64,000 bases of DNA from an uncultured Bacteroidales bacterium (GCA_937886715.1 CAKZZD010000009.1:1-64000); one strand, 5' to 3'; shown: positions 27,868 to 37,347, counted from the stretch's first letter. The notes: generated by a model from the letters alone, not told the origin. Translations and numbers: made by a program.

Positions 27868-28959
27868 ATGAAACGCTATATCTCCCTCATTTTTGCAGCC
27901 TTGCTGGCGTTCATGCCACTTCGTGCTGATGCCGAAGAAGCCGAGCAATTCAATCCCGGCGCCATGATTATCGGCCATGTCACCGATGCCCATTCGTGGC
28001 ACCTCTTCGACTATTATGGCTCCGACGGCACCGAACATGCCGTCGCCATTCCGCTCCCCGTCATCCTTCTCAACGACGGTCACCTCGATGTCTTCATGTC
28101 CTCCAAATTTCATCATGGACATGCCGATTATAAGGGATACCGGCTTGTGGGGGGCGGTGCCGAGAAAGAGGAGGTGGTATGTGTCGACGAGTCGGGCGCG
28201 GTTCTCGACAAGAAGCCTCTCGACTTCAGCATCACCAAGACCTCGGCAGCCATCATGATTGCCGTTGTCCTGCTCATTGTCATCGTCCTTGTGGCCAAAA
28301 ACGGCTACAAGCGCCGTCCCAACCAGTCGCCCAAAGGGCTGCAGAGCCTCGTCGAGATGCTCGTGGTCTTTGTGCGCGACAGCATCGCCAAGCCGATGAT
28401 AGGGGAGAAGCACTATGAAAAATATCTGCCCTATCTGCTCACCCTGTTCTTCTTCATTTTCTTCTGTAACATCCTGGGCCTGATACCCTTCTTCCCAGCT
28501 GGTGCCAACATCACGGGCAACATCGCCGTCACCGCCACTCTGGCTATCATCACCTTCCTCATCACCAACATCAGCGGCAACCGCCACTATTGGGTCGATA
28601 TCTTCAACACCCCCGGCGTGCCTGCCTGGCTCAAGATATTCCCCCTCATGCCTGTGGTTGAGCTGGTCGGTGTGTTCACCAAGCCCATCGTCCTTATGGT
28701 CCGACTTTTCGCCAATATGACGGCCGGTCACATCGTGATCCTCGGATTCATCGTCATTATCTTCATTCTGAGCAACCTCTTCGGCACAGCCGTCGGTGGC
28801 GCTGTCAGCGTCGTCAGCGTCTTCTTTGCCGTCTTCATTAGCTTGCTTGAATGTCTGGTGGCCTACATCCAAGCTTTCGTTTTCACGATGCTCACCGCCC
28901 TCTATATCGGCATGGCCGTGGCCGAACCCAACCATGGCGACGCCACCGCTGCTGAATGA
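27868..28959 (+). CDS. atpB: F0F1 ATP synthase subunit a, isolated from other atp genes
   Basis: 363 aa, membrane-embedded proton-channel subunit. It has a signal-like N-terminus (MKRYISLIFAALLAFMPLRA) followed by the about 100-residue periplasmic extension usual in Bacteroidota. Five or six membrane helices follow, including LMVRLFANMTAGH, which carries the essential Arg of the proton path. The start at 27868 is chosen because the longer frame only extends back through the preceding small ORF. No atpE, atpF, atpA or other subunit gene flanks it; pgk follows 79 bases later. An atpB alone is uncommon, since it normally precedes atpE. Confidence 0.9.
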   Translation: MKRYISLIFAALLAFMPLRADAEEAEQFNPGAMIIGHVTDAHSWHLFDYYGSDGTEHAVAIPLPVILLNDGHLDVFMSSKFHHGHADYKGYRLVGGGAEKEEVVCVDESGAVLDKKPLDFSITKTSAAIMIAVVLLIVIVLVAKNGYKRRPNQSPKGLQSLVEMLVVFVRDSIAKPMIGEKHYEKYLPYLLTLFFFIFFCNILGLIPFFPAGANITGNIAVTATLAIITFLITNISGNRHYWVDIFNTPGVPAWLKIFPLMPVVELVGVFTKPIVLMVRLFANMTAGHIVILGFIVIIFILSNLFGTAVGGAVSVVSVFFAVFISLLECLVAYIQAFVFTMLTALYIGMAVAEPNHGDATAAE

Positions 28960-29038
28960 TCTGTTGAAGCAACACTACGTAACATCAACTCGCTGAAGAA
29001 TTCACGCTTTTCCAACCGAACCCTTAAACCCCAATATT

Positions 29039-30235
29039 ATGAAATCGATTAAAGATATCAACTTCAAAGGCCGCAAAGTCCTCCTGCGTGTCGACTTCAA
29101 TGTGCCTATGGATGACCAGAAGCGCATCACCGACGACACCCGTATGCGTGAGTCCCTGCCCACCATCGAGAAGCTCCTCGCTGATGGCGCCTCCATCATC
29201 ATCATGGCCCACTTCGGCCGTCCCAAGAAGGGCGGTTTCGAGCCTGAGCTATCCCTCCTTCCCGTCGCGCAGTATCTTGAGAAGCTCATCGGCCGTCCCG
29301 TGCTCTTCACCCAAGCGCTGCTCGGCAGCGGCGAGCCCGAGCAGATGGCCCGCAGCCTCCAGCCCGGCCAGGTGATGCTCCTCGAGAACATCCGCTTCTA
29401 TCCCGAAGAAACCAAGGGCGGACAAGAACTGGCTCGCCAGCTTGCCAACCTCGGCGACTGCTACATCAACGACGCCTTCGGCGCTGCCCACCGCGAGCAC
29501 AGCTCCACGGCCGTCATCGCCCGATTCTTCCCCAAGGACAAATATTTCGGCTTCCTCATGGAGCATGAGGTCAACAACCTCGAGAAGCTCATGAAGAACG
29601 CCCCGCGCCCCTTCACCGCCATCATCGGCGGCAGCAAGGTCAGCAGCAAGATCGGCATTCTGGAGAACCTTATCGACAAGGTCGACAACATCGTCATCAT
29701 CGGCGGCATGCGCTACACCTTCACCAAGGCTCTCGGCGGACAGATCGGCAATTCGATCTGCGAGGACGACAAGCTCGACCTCGCCCGCGAGCTGATGAAA
29801 CGCATGGACGACAAGGGTGTGCACTATTATCTGCCCTCCGACAGCGTCATCGCCGACAATTTCGACAACAACGCCAACACCCAGGTGGTTCCTGCCGGTG
29901 CCGTGCCCAGCGGCTGGGAGAGCATGGACATCGGTCCCGAGACCTGCAAGATGCTCTACGATGTCATCATGGGCTCCAAGACCATCCTCTGGAACGGTCC
30001 AGCAGGTGTCTTCGAGCTGCCCTCCTTCGCCAAGGGCACACGCGAAATTGCCAACTATGTGGCCAAAGCCTGTTCTCAGGGCTGCTTCGCAGCTGTCGGC
30101 GGCGGCGACTCGGTGGCTGCCGTCAAGCAGATGGGTCTCGCCGACAAGATGAGCTATGTCTCCACCGGCGGCGGTGCCATGCTCGAGTATCTCGAGGGCA
30201 AGGAGCTCCCCGGAATCAAAGCTATCAAGGATTGA
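29039..30235 (+). CDS. pgk: Phosphoglycerate kinase
   Basis: Transfers phosphate between 1,3-bisphosphoglycerate and ADP. The 398-aa length is standard. The N-terminal substrate-binding segment VLLRVDFNVPMD, the basic-patch Arg residues, the hinge, and the C-terminal nucleotide site GGGDSVAAVKQMG with the final TGGGAMLEYLEGKELPG are all present. A strong terminator begins 27 bases after the stop. Confidence 0.97.
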   Translation: MKSIKDINFKGRKVLLRVDFNVPMDDQKRITDDTRMRESLPTIEKLLADGASIIIMAHFGRPKKGGFEPELSLLPVAQYLEKLIGRPVLFTQALLGSGEPEQMARSLQPGQVMLLENIRFYPEETKGGQELARQLANLGDCYINDAFGAAHREHSSTAVIARFFPKDKYFGFLMEHEVNNLEKLMKNAPRPFTAIIGGSKVSSKIGILENLIDKVDNIVIIGGMRYTFTKALGGQIGNSICEDDKLDLARELMKRMDDKGVHYYLPSDSVIADNFDNNANTQVVPAGAVPSGWESMDIGPETCKMLYDVIMGSKTILWNGPAGVFELPSFAKGTREIANYVAKACSQGCFAAVGGGDSVAAVKQMGLADKMSYVSTGGGAMLEYLEGKELPGIKAIKD

Positions 30236-30261
30236 CCTTGCAGCTAAGAATTATACCTTTC

Positions 30262-30297
30262 GGGGGTCTGAAACCATGGTTTCAGGCCCCCTTTTTT
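30262..30297 (+). terminator. Terminator of pgk
   Basis: A 14-bp stem, GGGGGTCTGAAACC with GGTTTCAGGCCCCC and one G-T pair, is followed by six T. It is placed between pgk and the convergent histidine kinase gene. Confidence 0.9.
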
Positions 30298-30340
30298 GTC
30301 GGCATCTGCCGCCATCTGTTTTCGTCCATATCCTGTCCAA

Positions 30341-30374
30341 CTGTTGTACGACAGATGGACAGGGGTTGGAGGGG
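30341..30374. repeat. Partial iteron element
   Basis: A single CTGTTGTACGA unit (30341-30351) is followed by GTTGGAGGGG (30365-30374), the same companion motif as at copies 1 and 3. The opposite arm is missing, so this looks like a decayed copy. It lies just downstream of the minus-strand histidine kinase gene. Confidence 0.5.
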
Positions 30375-30405
30375 CGGGCAAGGCGGCCAGCCTTATGTTT
30401 TGGTG

Positions 30406-31890
30406 CTATTTGCGGAGCACGATGCGGAACACCGAGCCCTGTCCTGGAACAGAATATTTCAGGTAGAGGCGGCCGCGGTGGTACTGGTTGATGATGCGGC
30501 GCGCCAGCGGCAGGCCGAGGCCCCAGCCGCGTGTCTTGGTGGTGAATCCCGACTGGAAGATCTTTTTCTGGATGGCCGGCGTCATGCCGCGTCCGGTGTC
30601 GCTGATGTCGATGTATATCTTGCGGGCGTCCTGCGAGGCCACGATGCCGATGTTGCCTTCGCCGTCCATGGCGTCGATGGCGTTTTTGCAGAGGTTTTCG
30701 ATGACCCACTGGAAAAGGTAGCCGTTGAGGGGGGCCACAAACTCCTCGCCTTCGGGGAAGGTGACGTCGAATTTCACGCGGCGCGGGGCCCGGCTCTGCA
30801 GGTAGCTGACAGCCGCAAGGGTGGCGTCGCGCACATTCTCGTCTTTCAGTTCAGGCGTGGAGCCGATTTTGGAGAATCGGTGTGTGATGGTCTCCAGCCG
30901 GTGGATGTCCTTTTCCACCTCGGAGGCATATTCGGGAGTGAACTCCTTGTCGCGCAGATATTGCGTCCATGCCATCAGCGACGAGAGGGGCGTGCCCAGC
31001 TGGTGGGCAGTCTCCTTGGCCAGACCTACCCAGATGCGGTTCTGCTCGGCCGAGCGGGCGGTGCGGAACAGATAGTAGCTGATGAGCAGCAGCACGAAGG
31101 CTATGAACAGGTAGAAGATGGGAGCCCAACGGAGGGATTTCAACAGGGGGGTGGTTTCGTAGTAGACGAAGGCCTGATGGTTGTCGGGCAGGGTGATTTC
31201 GATGGGCGTGTTGGCATCGGCCATCTTCTCGAGGCGCGTGAGCAGGTGGGCCGGATTGGCGATGGCCGCCGAGTCGATGTTGCCCTGTGCCAGCACATGG
31301 GTGCGGGTGCTGTCGACGATGATCACGGGCACAAAGATGGAGTTGTTGGTGATGTCGCTCATGAACGAGCGCATGAAGCCGTCGAGCACCTGACGCAGCT
31401 GGGTGTAGTATTGCGACTCCTTGTAGTAGAGAGTCATGGGCATGCCCCAGATGCGGTAGTTGAAGGGCGGATTCTGCGAGAATTCGTCGAGCAGTGGGCC
31501 TTCAAGTTTTTGTCCCTTGAGTTCTTGCGGCACGGTGATCATCGAGTCGCGCGCGGTGGTGATGATGATGGGTGTGTGCGAACTGTCGACGATGTAGTTG
31601 ACGTAGGCGAGGCTGAACTGCAGGTCGGTAGTGAGGTCGGGATCGTTGAACGACTGCAGTATGTTGGTGTACATCTCCATCTTGCGGTGCTCGTCGAGGG
31701 TGGCCTGTTGGAAGAACTGCTGTGTGGCATCGACGAGTCGCGCGCGCTGCCCGATGGCGTTGGCCCATAGGCGCACTTTCTCCGTTTCGCTTTGCCGCAC
31801 CTGGCTGGCCACATGCTGTACTTGCCACAGGGCCAGAAGCGCCAGCGCGATGGTGAGGATGGTGATGAACCATTTGAGTCTCGTCTTCAT
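30406..31890 (-). CDS. Sensor histidine kinase
   Basis: 494 aa. TM1 at about 8-25, a periplasmic sensor region of about 230 residues, and TM2 at about 257-275 are followed by the HisKA domain with phospho-acceptor His296 (KETAHQLGTPLSS). The HATPase_c domain has the N box (ENLCKNAIDAM), the G1 box (DTGRGM) and the G2 box (WGLGLPLA). The start at 31890 puts the first membrane helix at the N-terminus. No response regulator is adjacent, so the partner and signal are unknown. It is the last gene of a six-gene minus-strand cluster, 28 bases after the permease gene. Confidence 0.92.
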   Translation of the reverse strand: MKTRLKWFITILTIALALLALWQVQHVASQVRQSETEKVRLWANAIGQRARLVDATQQFFQQATLDEHRKMEMYTNILQSFNDPDLTTDLQFSLAYVNYIVDSSHTPIIITTARDSMITVPQELKGQKLEGPLLDEFSQNPPFNYRIWGMPMTLYYKESQYYTQLRQVLDGFMRSFMSDITNNSIFVPVIIVDSTRTHVLAQGNIDSAAIANPAHLLTRLEKMADANTPIEITLPDNHQAFVYYETTPLLKSLRWAPIFYLFIAFVLLLISYYLFRTARSAEQNRIWVGLAKETAHQLGTPLSSLMAWTQYLRDKEFTPEYASEVEKDIHRLETITHRFSKIGSTPELKDENVRDATLAAVSYLQSRAPRRVKFDVTFPEGEEFVAPLNGYLFQWVIENLCKNAIDAMDGEGNIGIVASQDARKIYIDISDTGRGMTPAIQKKIFQSGFTTKTRGWGLGLPLARRIINQYHRGRLYLKYSVPGQGSVFRIVLRK

Positions 31891-31918
31891 TGTCGGATCG
31901 GTTTTTGGGTGGCGCCGT

Positions 31919-33142
31919 TCAGTCGATTTTGACGGTGACGGCGGGGTTGATGCGTGAAATGTAGGCCGCCGGGAGCAGCAGCGCTGCCATACAGACAGCG
32001 GCTGTGCCGATGCTGACGCCGATGAAGATCCAGGGGTTGAGGTCAATGGGCACGTGGCTCATCGAGTACGACTCGGGGTCGAGCTGCACGACGTGCCATC
32101 GGCTTTGGACGATGCATAGCAGGAGGGCCAACGCATCGCCGACGACGATGCCGGTGGCAATCAGGCGTGAGGCCTTGATGATGAAGATTTTGCGCACCGA
32201 GGCGTTGTTGGCGCCCAAGGCTTTCAGCACGCCGATGGTGGAGCTTTTCTCGAAAATCATGATCAGCAGCGCCGAGATGATGGCAATGGCGCTGACCACA
32301 CACATGATGGCAAGGATGAGGGTGATGTTGGAGTTGAGCAGGTCGAGCCACGAGAAGAGGGCGGGGTTGGCCTGCGTGACGGTGGTCAGGGTGATGTCGT
32401 AGGGCAACTCGTCGCGGATGGCACGTGCCGTGTGGTCAAGCTGGCCGAAGTTGTCCACCAGCACCTCGTAGCCGCCCACCTGCAGGCTGTCCCAGTTGTT
32501 GAGACGCTGCACCTGGCGCAGGTCACCGACGACATATTTCTCGTCGAACTCGTTGAGGTCGGTGCTGTAGATGCCGGCGACGGAGAAGGCTCTCGAACGG
32601 TAGCTGTCGTCCTGCCAGAAGTAGGTGCGCATCTTGTCGCCCACATGCAAGCGCAATTTGGCGGCGATGGTCGACGAGATGAGCACCTCGTTAGAAGTGC
32701 CTCTGTCGAGGTCAGGCAGATGGCCTTCAACAAGGTTGGCGCTGAAGAACGAGGAGTCGTAGCCCCTGCTGAGTCCGCGGAAGAGGATGCCGTGGATCTG
32801 CTCGTCGGTCTTCACCATGCCGCCCTTGGTGGCGAAAAACTGCACATGCCGCACGCCGTCGACGGCGCTGATGCGGGCCACAAGTCCGCTGTCGACAGCG
32901 ACAGGCTCCTCCTGGTAGGCTCCCACAAGCTCGTAGCTGTGGATGGTGATGTGGCTGCCGAAGCCTACGGCCTTGTTGGTGATTTCGTTCTGAAATCCTC
33001 GCAGGATACACACCGACATCACCATCACCATCACTCCTAAGGCAATGCTGGCGACAGCCACCTGCGAAAGGGGGCCTGCGAAGCCCCCTTCAGCATTTTT
33101 GCGCGGCATGAACCGCTGTGCGATAAAACGCTCGAACGACAT
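31919..33142 (-). CDS. LolC/E-like ABC transporter permease (lipoprotein release)
   Basis: 407 aa with the MacB/FtsX layout: one N-terminal membrane helix (VAVASIALGVMVMVMSVCI), a large periplasmic domain at about 50-265, and three C-terminal helices. It ends PAVTVKID. It resembles LolC/LolE, which extract lipoproteins from the inner membrane for delivery to the outer membrane. The ATPase LolD is not adjacent. The gap to tpiA is 29 bases. Confidence 0.85.
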   Translation of the reverse strand: MSFERFIAQRFMPRKNAEGGFAGPLSQVAVASIALGVMVMVMSVCILRGFQNEITNKAVGFGSHITIHSYELVGAYQEEPVAVDSGLVARISAVDGVRHVQFFATKGGMVKTDEQIHGILFRGLSRGYDSSFFSANLVEGHLPDLDRGTSNEVLISSTIAAKLRLHVGDKMRTYFWQDDSYRSRAFSVAGIYSTDLNEFDEKYVVGDLRQVQRLNNWDSLQVGGYEVLVDNFGQLDHTARAIRDELPYDITLTTVTQANPALFSWLDLLNSNITLILAIMCVVSAIAIISALLIMIFEKSSTIGVLKALGANNASVRKIFIIKASRLIATGIVVGDALALLLCIVQSRWHVVQLDPESYSMSHVPIDLNPWIFIGVSIGTAAVCMAALLLPAAYISRINPAVTVKID

Positions 33143-33171
33143 TTTTTTTGACTATTGCCAGAGTCGCACGT

Positions 33172-33930
33172 TTATGCGGTGACGATACCCATAAAGTCGT
33201 CGGCTTTCAGCGAAGCGCCGCCGATCAGTCCACCGTCGACATCAGGGTTGGCAAACAGCTCTTTGGCGTTGGAGGGCTTGCAGCTGCCACCATATAGGAT
33301 GCTGATCTCGTCGGCCACGGCTGAGCCGTATTTCTCGGCCAGCAGGGTGCGGATGTAGTGGTGCATCTCCTGAGCCTGTTCGGGAGTGGCTGTGCGGCCG
33401 GTGCCGATGGCCCATACGGGCTCGTAGGCAATCACCACGCGCTTGATGTCGTCGGCCGAGAGGTGGAAGAGGCCTTCTTCAATCTGGCTTTTCACCACGT
33501 CGAACTGGCGGTTGGCTTCTCTCTCGGCCAGAACCTCGCCGCAGCACATGATGGGCATCAGGTCGTGCTTCAGCAGCTGGTCCACCTTGGCGGCCACAAT
33601 GGCGTTGGTCTCGCCGTAGTAGGAACGGCGCTCGGAATGGCCCACGATGCAGCAGTCGATCTCGCACGAGGCCAGCATCTCGGCGCTCACTTCGCCGGTG
33701 TAGGCACCGCTCTCTTTGTCGCTCACGTTCTGGGCTCCCACCAGGAAGTAGGAGTCGTTGGCATAGTCGGAAGCCATCTCCAGGAATGGGAACGGCGGAC
33801 ACACGATGACTTGCGTCTCGCGGGGCAGTTTCACGTTTTCGAGCTGCTCCATCAGGTCGTTCAGCAGGTCGTCGGCCTCGCTGAAGTTTTTGTTCATCTT
33901 CCAGTTGCCTGCGATGATATGTTTTCTCAT
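33172..33930 (-). CDS. tpiA: Triosephosphate isomerase
   Basis: Interconverts dihydroxyacetone phosphate and glyceraldehyde-3-phosphate. The 252-aa sequence has catalytic Lys11 (AGNWKMNK), His98 (IVGHSERRSY) and Glu170 (IAYEPVWAIGTG), and the phosphate-gripping loop with LYGGSCKPSNA. It sits between the permease gene and lpxH in the minus-strand cluster that starts with phosphofructokinase. Confidence 0.97.
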   Translation of the reverse strand: MRKHIIAGNWKMNKNFSEADDLLNDLMEQLENVKLPRETQVIVCPPFPFLEMASDYANDSYFLVGAQNVSDKESGAYTGEVSAEMLASCEIDCCIVGHSERRSYYGETNAIVAAKVDQLLKHDLMPIMCCGEVLAEREANRQFDVVKSQIEEGLFHLSADDIKRVVIAYEPVWAIGTGRTATPEQAQEMHHYIRTLLAEKYGSAVADEISILYGGSCKPSNAKELFANPDVDGGLIGGASLKADDFMGIVTA

Positions 33931-33948
33931 AATGTTGGGGAATTTGGA

Positions 33949-34716
33949 TTATTGATTGGTTTGTTTTTTGTCTTTAAGGTCGAAGAGCTGCAGGGAGTCG
34001 GCATCGGGACTGTAGACGGCGTAATTGCGGTTGTTCAGCCAGTCGCCGGTGTTGACGTAGGTGCAGCTGTCGTTGAGTTTCATGGAAAGGGGCGTGTGCC
34101 GGTGGCCGAACACGCAATAGTCGAAATGCTCCTTCTCGAGGCGCTGGCGGCAGTAGATGACGATGCCTTCGCGGTCGTCGCCCAGATAGTGCAGCGAGTC
34201 TTTTCGGGCATGCTTGCGCTTGTTGCTGTCGCTCCAGCGATGGGCGATGGGGAAGGTCCATGCCGACGGCAGCAGGGCAAACAGCCGCTGGCAGAAGCGA
34301 GAGTGGAAAAACACCCTCACAAAGTCGAACCAATGGTCCAGGTGTCCCAACCCGTCGCCGTGTCCCACCAGGAACTGTTTGTTGCCGAAGGTCATGGGCT
34401 CGGGCTCGGTGTGCATCCGGGCGCCGCATTCCGCTTCCAGATAGTCGAACATCCACATGTCGTGGTTGCCGGTGAAGAAATGCAGCTCTATGCCTTTGTC
34501 CGACAGCTCGGCCATCTTGCCCAGCAGGCGCACATGCCCCTTGGGCACCAGGTGGCGATAGGAGAACCAGAAGTCGAACATGTCGCCCAGCATCACCAGC
34601 GTCTTGCAGTCGTCGCCGATGCTGTCCAGCCATGCGCACAGCTCGCGTTCACGCTCCAGCGTGTCGCTGCCGCTGCCCAGGTGGGCGTCCGATATGAAGT
34701 AGATATTGTCTCTCAT
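33949..34716 (-). CDS. lpxH: LpxH-like UDP-2,3-diacylglucosamine pyrophosphatase
   Basis: 255-aa calcineurin-like metallophosphoesterase. The metal-binding motifs are visible in order: SDAHLG, LGDMFDFWF, TGNHDMW, a middle His segment (VGHGDGLG), and FGHRHTP. The combination and length fit the LpxH group, which cleaves UDP-2,3-diacylglucosamine to lipid X during lipid A synthesis at the inner membrane. Bacteroidota typically use this form. The symbol is assigned by family resemblance only. Confidence 0.83.
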   Translation of the reverse strand: MRDNIYFISDAHLGSGSDTLERERELCAWLDSIGDDCKTLVMLGDMFDFWFSYRHLVPKGHVRLLGKMAELSDKGIELHFFTGNHDMWMFDYLEAECGARMHTEPEPMTFGNKQFLVGHGDGLGHLDHWFDFVRVFFHSRFCQRLFALLPSAWTFPIAHRWSDSNKRKHARKDSLHYLGDDREGIVIYCRQRLEKEHFDYCVFGHRHTPLSMKLNDSCTYVNTGDWLNNRNYAVYSPDADSLQLFDLKDKKQTNQ

Positions 34717-34737
34717 CGCCGTCGGTTACTGTCGGGG

Positions 34738-36027
34738 TCATCTCAGCCACGAGCGCGGGTTCTGCGAGGCGGTGCCTTTCCATATCTGGAACGAGAAGTC
34801 GGCGGTGCCGTCGCTGTTGGTGTACACCGTGCCCAGGTTCTGCTTGGTGCTCACCTTGGCGCCTTCGCTCACGGCCACCGACCCCAGGTTGGCATAGACG
34901 GTCATGTAGTCGCCGTGGCGCACGATGATGCCTTTGGTGCCGTTGGGGCAGGTGAACACGCGGCTCACCGTGCCGTTGAAGATGCATTGCACCGTGGTGC
35001 CTGATTTGCACACCAGGTCGATGCCGTAGTTCATGTTCTGGCCTCCCGACTCGTGCGAGTAGCGGCCATATTCGCGCGACACTTTGGTGTAGTACACCGG
35101 CCACGAGAAGCGTCCCTTGTTCGATGCGAAGTCGTTGCTCAACGCCGTTTCGGCAGCCGAGGCGGGTTTGCTCGTCGTGGTGGCGCCACCCTTGCCGGTG
35201 CTGCTCGAGGCCGCACCCTTGCTCTTGTTGGCTTTGGCTATTTCTTCATTGATGATGCGCTGGATCTGCTGCTGCAGCTGGCGCTTCTGTTTCTCTTTCT
35301 GCGCTATCTGCTGCTGCAGGCTCTTCTCCTGCTGGCGGGTCTTCTTGAGCGACTGCTCTTTCTGCTTCTGCTCGCGGGCCAGCTCGTCTTTCTGCTTTTT
35401 CTCTTGGGCAAGCAGCGTCGATTTCTCCTGCTGTTGGCGCATCAGGTCGATACCGGCGTCGGTCAGCTCCTGCTCTTTCTGCTTGATGTACGAGGCTTGG
35501 CGCTTGCGGTAGCGGCTGTAGTCGCGGAAGTATTTCATCCGCAGGTAGGCATAGTTGTACGACTTTGTGTCAAGCAGCAGCACCAGCGGATCCAGCCGGT
35601 AGCGCTCGCCGTAGGTTGTCCGCACCACCTTCGCATATTCGGTCTTCAGGCTGTCCACCTTGGTCTGCATCAGCGCGATGCTGTCGCGCGTCAGCGCCAT
35701 CTTGATGTTCAGCAGGTTCATCTGGCCGTTGATGTTGTTGATCAGCTTGGTGCGCTGGTTGATTTTCTGCTCGATCAGCTGCAGCTGCTTTTTGTCGCTT
35801 TTGGTGTTCTTTTTGGCTTTGGCCAGTTGCGTATTGAGTTTCTTTAACTCCTGTTCCACCTGCGTCTTTTCTTTCTCGAGCTGCGCTTTGCTCTGTGCCG
35901 ACGCAGTGCCGGTTGCGCCACATGCCAACAAGACTATGAGCACTCCGGCCCATAGTCTCGTCAGTATGCTGGTGTGTCTTGGCCGGCAAGCTGTGTGGCT
36001 ACCAGCCGAGGATTTTCTTGAAGTCAT
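34738..36027 (-). CDS. EnvC-like murein hydrolase activator with degenerate LytM domain
   Basis: 429 aa. A signal/anchor segment (LWAGVLIVLLACGATGTASA) is followed by a coiled coil rich in Lys, Gln and Glu at about 55-280, then a C-terminal M23/LytM domain. The catalytic metal ligands are lost: the HxxxD position reads NYGID and the HxH position reads FSFQIW. This is the pattern of EnvC/NlpD-type activators, which switch on amidases at the septum rather than cutting peptidoglycan themselves. The start at 36027 overlaps the end of the phosphofructokinase gene by 29 bases; a non-ATG start slightly downstream is also possible. Confidence 0.82.
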   Translation of the reverse strand: MTSRKSSAGSHTACRPRHTSILTRLWAGVLIVLLACGATGTASAQSKAQLEKEKTQVEQELKKLNTQLAKAKKNTKSDKKQLQLIEQKINQRTKLINNINGQMNLLNIKMALTRDSIALMQTKVDSLKTEYAKVVRTTYGERYRLDPLVLLLDTKSYNYAYLRMKYFRDYSRYRKRQASYIKQKEQELTDAGIDLMRQQQEKSTLLAQEKKQKDELAREQKQKEQSLKKTRQQEKSLQQQIAQKEKQKRQLQQQIQRIINEEIAKANKSKGAASSSTGKGGATTTSKPASAAETALSNDFASNKGRFSWPVYYTKVSREYGRYSHESGGQNMNYGIDLVCKSGTTVQCIFNGTVSRVFTCPNGTKGIIVRHGDYMTVYANLGSVAVSEGAKVSTKQNLGTVYTNSDGTADFSFQIWKGTASQNPRSWLR

Positions 36028-37228
36028 ATTCTTCGGGGTTGGGCAGATACTTGCGTGCAGCCTCATAGTCGGCAGGCGTGATGTAGTCCATAATGTCGTT
36101 CACATACGACATCACCTTGTTGCTGTTCACATTCACCAGGCGCGGCGGAATCTTGCCTGTCGTCGGATCCTGCAGGTCTTTCAGGTAGAGCGGCGACACG
36201 TTGCCCTTGTGGTCCACATACACCATGCATCCGGTGCAGCCCTGGTTGAACAGCGTGTGTACGCCCATGCCCATCAGCGAGCAGTAGGTCAGGTCGAAGG
36301 CGATAGGCGTATGGCAGCGGATTTCATAGCCGATCTCCACGGGACGGGTCTTCACCTTGAGGCCTATGTCTTTGGCTTTGCGCTCCAGCAGGTCGTTGAA
36401 GATGTGCGCCTTGCTCACCTTGCCCAGTTCGGGATGGCCGTGCTCGTCATACGAGAAGTGGATGCCCGAGTTGCGGATCTCCTCGTCGCTGAGGCTGTGG
36501 AACACACCTTCCGAAATCATGGCGGCACCATAGTTGATGCCCATCAGCTTGCGCTTCACGATGCAGCTCACCACCATCTTGATGATCTTGTCGACGGTGA
36601 TCTCGGTCTTGTTGAAGAATTCGGGTATGATCACCATCGGATAGTGGCAGGCGCCGGCGATGCCCAGAGCCAGATGGCCGGCCGAACGGCCCATGGCGCT
36701 CACCACAAACCAGTTCTCGCTGGTGCGGGCGTCTTCCATCACGGCGGTGGCCAGCACGCAACCCTGCGCTTTGGCCGAGTTGTAGCCGAACGTGGGGCTG
36801 CTGTTAGGCAGCGGCAGGTCGTTGTCGATGGTCTTCGGCACGTGTATGTTGGCGATGGGGTAATGCTTGTCGGCCAGGAATTTAGCCACACGGTTGGCCG
36901 TCGAGGCGGTGTCGTCGCCGCCCACCGTCACCAGCAGCTTCACCTCGTTGTCGGTGAAGAACTTCAGGTTGAAGCGCTGCTCAAAGTCTTCGTCGGTGGG
37001 TTTGAAACGGCTCATCTTCAGTATCGAGCCGCCTTTGTTGAAAATCTCGTCAGCCGTCAGGAAGTCCAGCTCCTGCATGCGGGGCGTGTCGGTGAACAGG
37101 GCGCTATAGCCGCCGTGAAGCCCTATCACGCGGTAGCCGTCGCGCAAAAAGGTTTTGGCCACTGAGGCCACCACTGTGTTCATTCCCGGTGCGGGACCGC
37201 CGCCCGTCAGTATAGCAATGCTTTTCAT
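35999..37228 (-). CDS. pfp: 6-phosphofructokinase, probably pyrophosphate-dependent
   Basis: Phosphorylates fructose-6-phosphate. The 409-aa length is longer than bacterial ATP-PFK (about 320). The phosphate-donor motif reads GGDDT, where ATP enzymes have GGDG, and it is followed by the PKTIDND substrate motif. Asp in the second position is associated with PPi as phosphate donor. MGRSAGHLAL is also present. It is the first gene of a minus-strand cluster (pfp, EnvC-like, lpxH, tpiA, permease, kinase). PPi made by PPDK and biosynthesis could supply it. Confidence 0.9.
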   Translation of the reverse strand: MKSIAILTGGGPAPGMNTVVASVAKTFLRDGYRVIGLHGGYSALFTDTPRMQELDFLTADEIFNKGGSILKMSRFKPTDEDFEQRFNLKFFTDNEVKLLVTVGGDDTASTANRVAKFLADKHYPIANIHVPKTIDNDLPLPNSSPTFGYNSAKAQGCVLATAVMEDARTSENWFVVSAMGRSAGHLALGIAGACHYPMVIIPEFFNKTEITVDKIIKMVVSCIVKRKLMGINYGAAMISEGVFHSLSDEEIRNSGIHFSYDEHGHPELGKVSKAHIFNDLLERKAKDIGLKVKTRPVEIGYEIRCHTPIAFDLTYCSLMGMGVHTLFNQGCTGCMVYVDHKGNVSPLYLKDLQDPTTGKIPPRLVNVNSNKVMSYVNDIMDYITPADYEAARKYLPNPEEYDFKKILGW

Positions 37229-37347
37229 GGTTTATGGATGTTTGTGTTTTGTCGTTTTGCTGTCTTATTAACGCAACAATATATAATATATTGTGCTCGT
37301 CTCATTAATTTCTTTCCGCATCTTGCCGATGCCCGTTTGATGGATGT

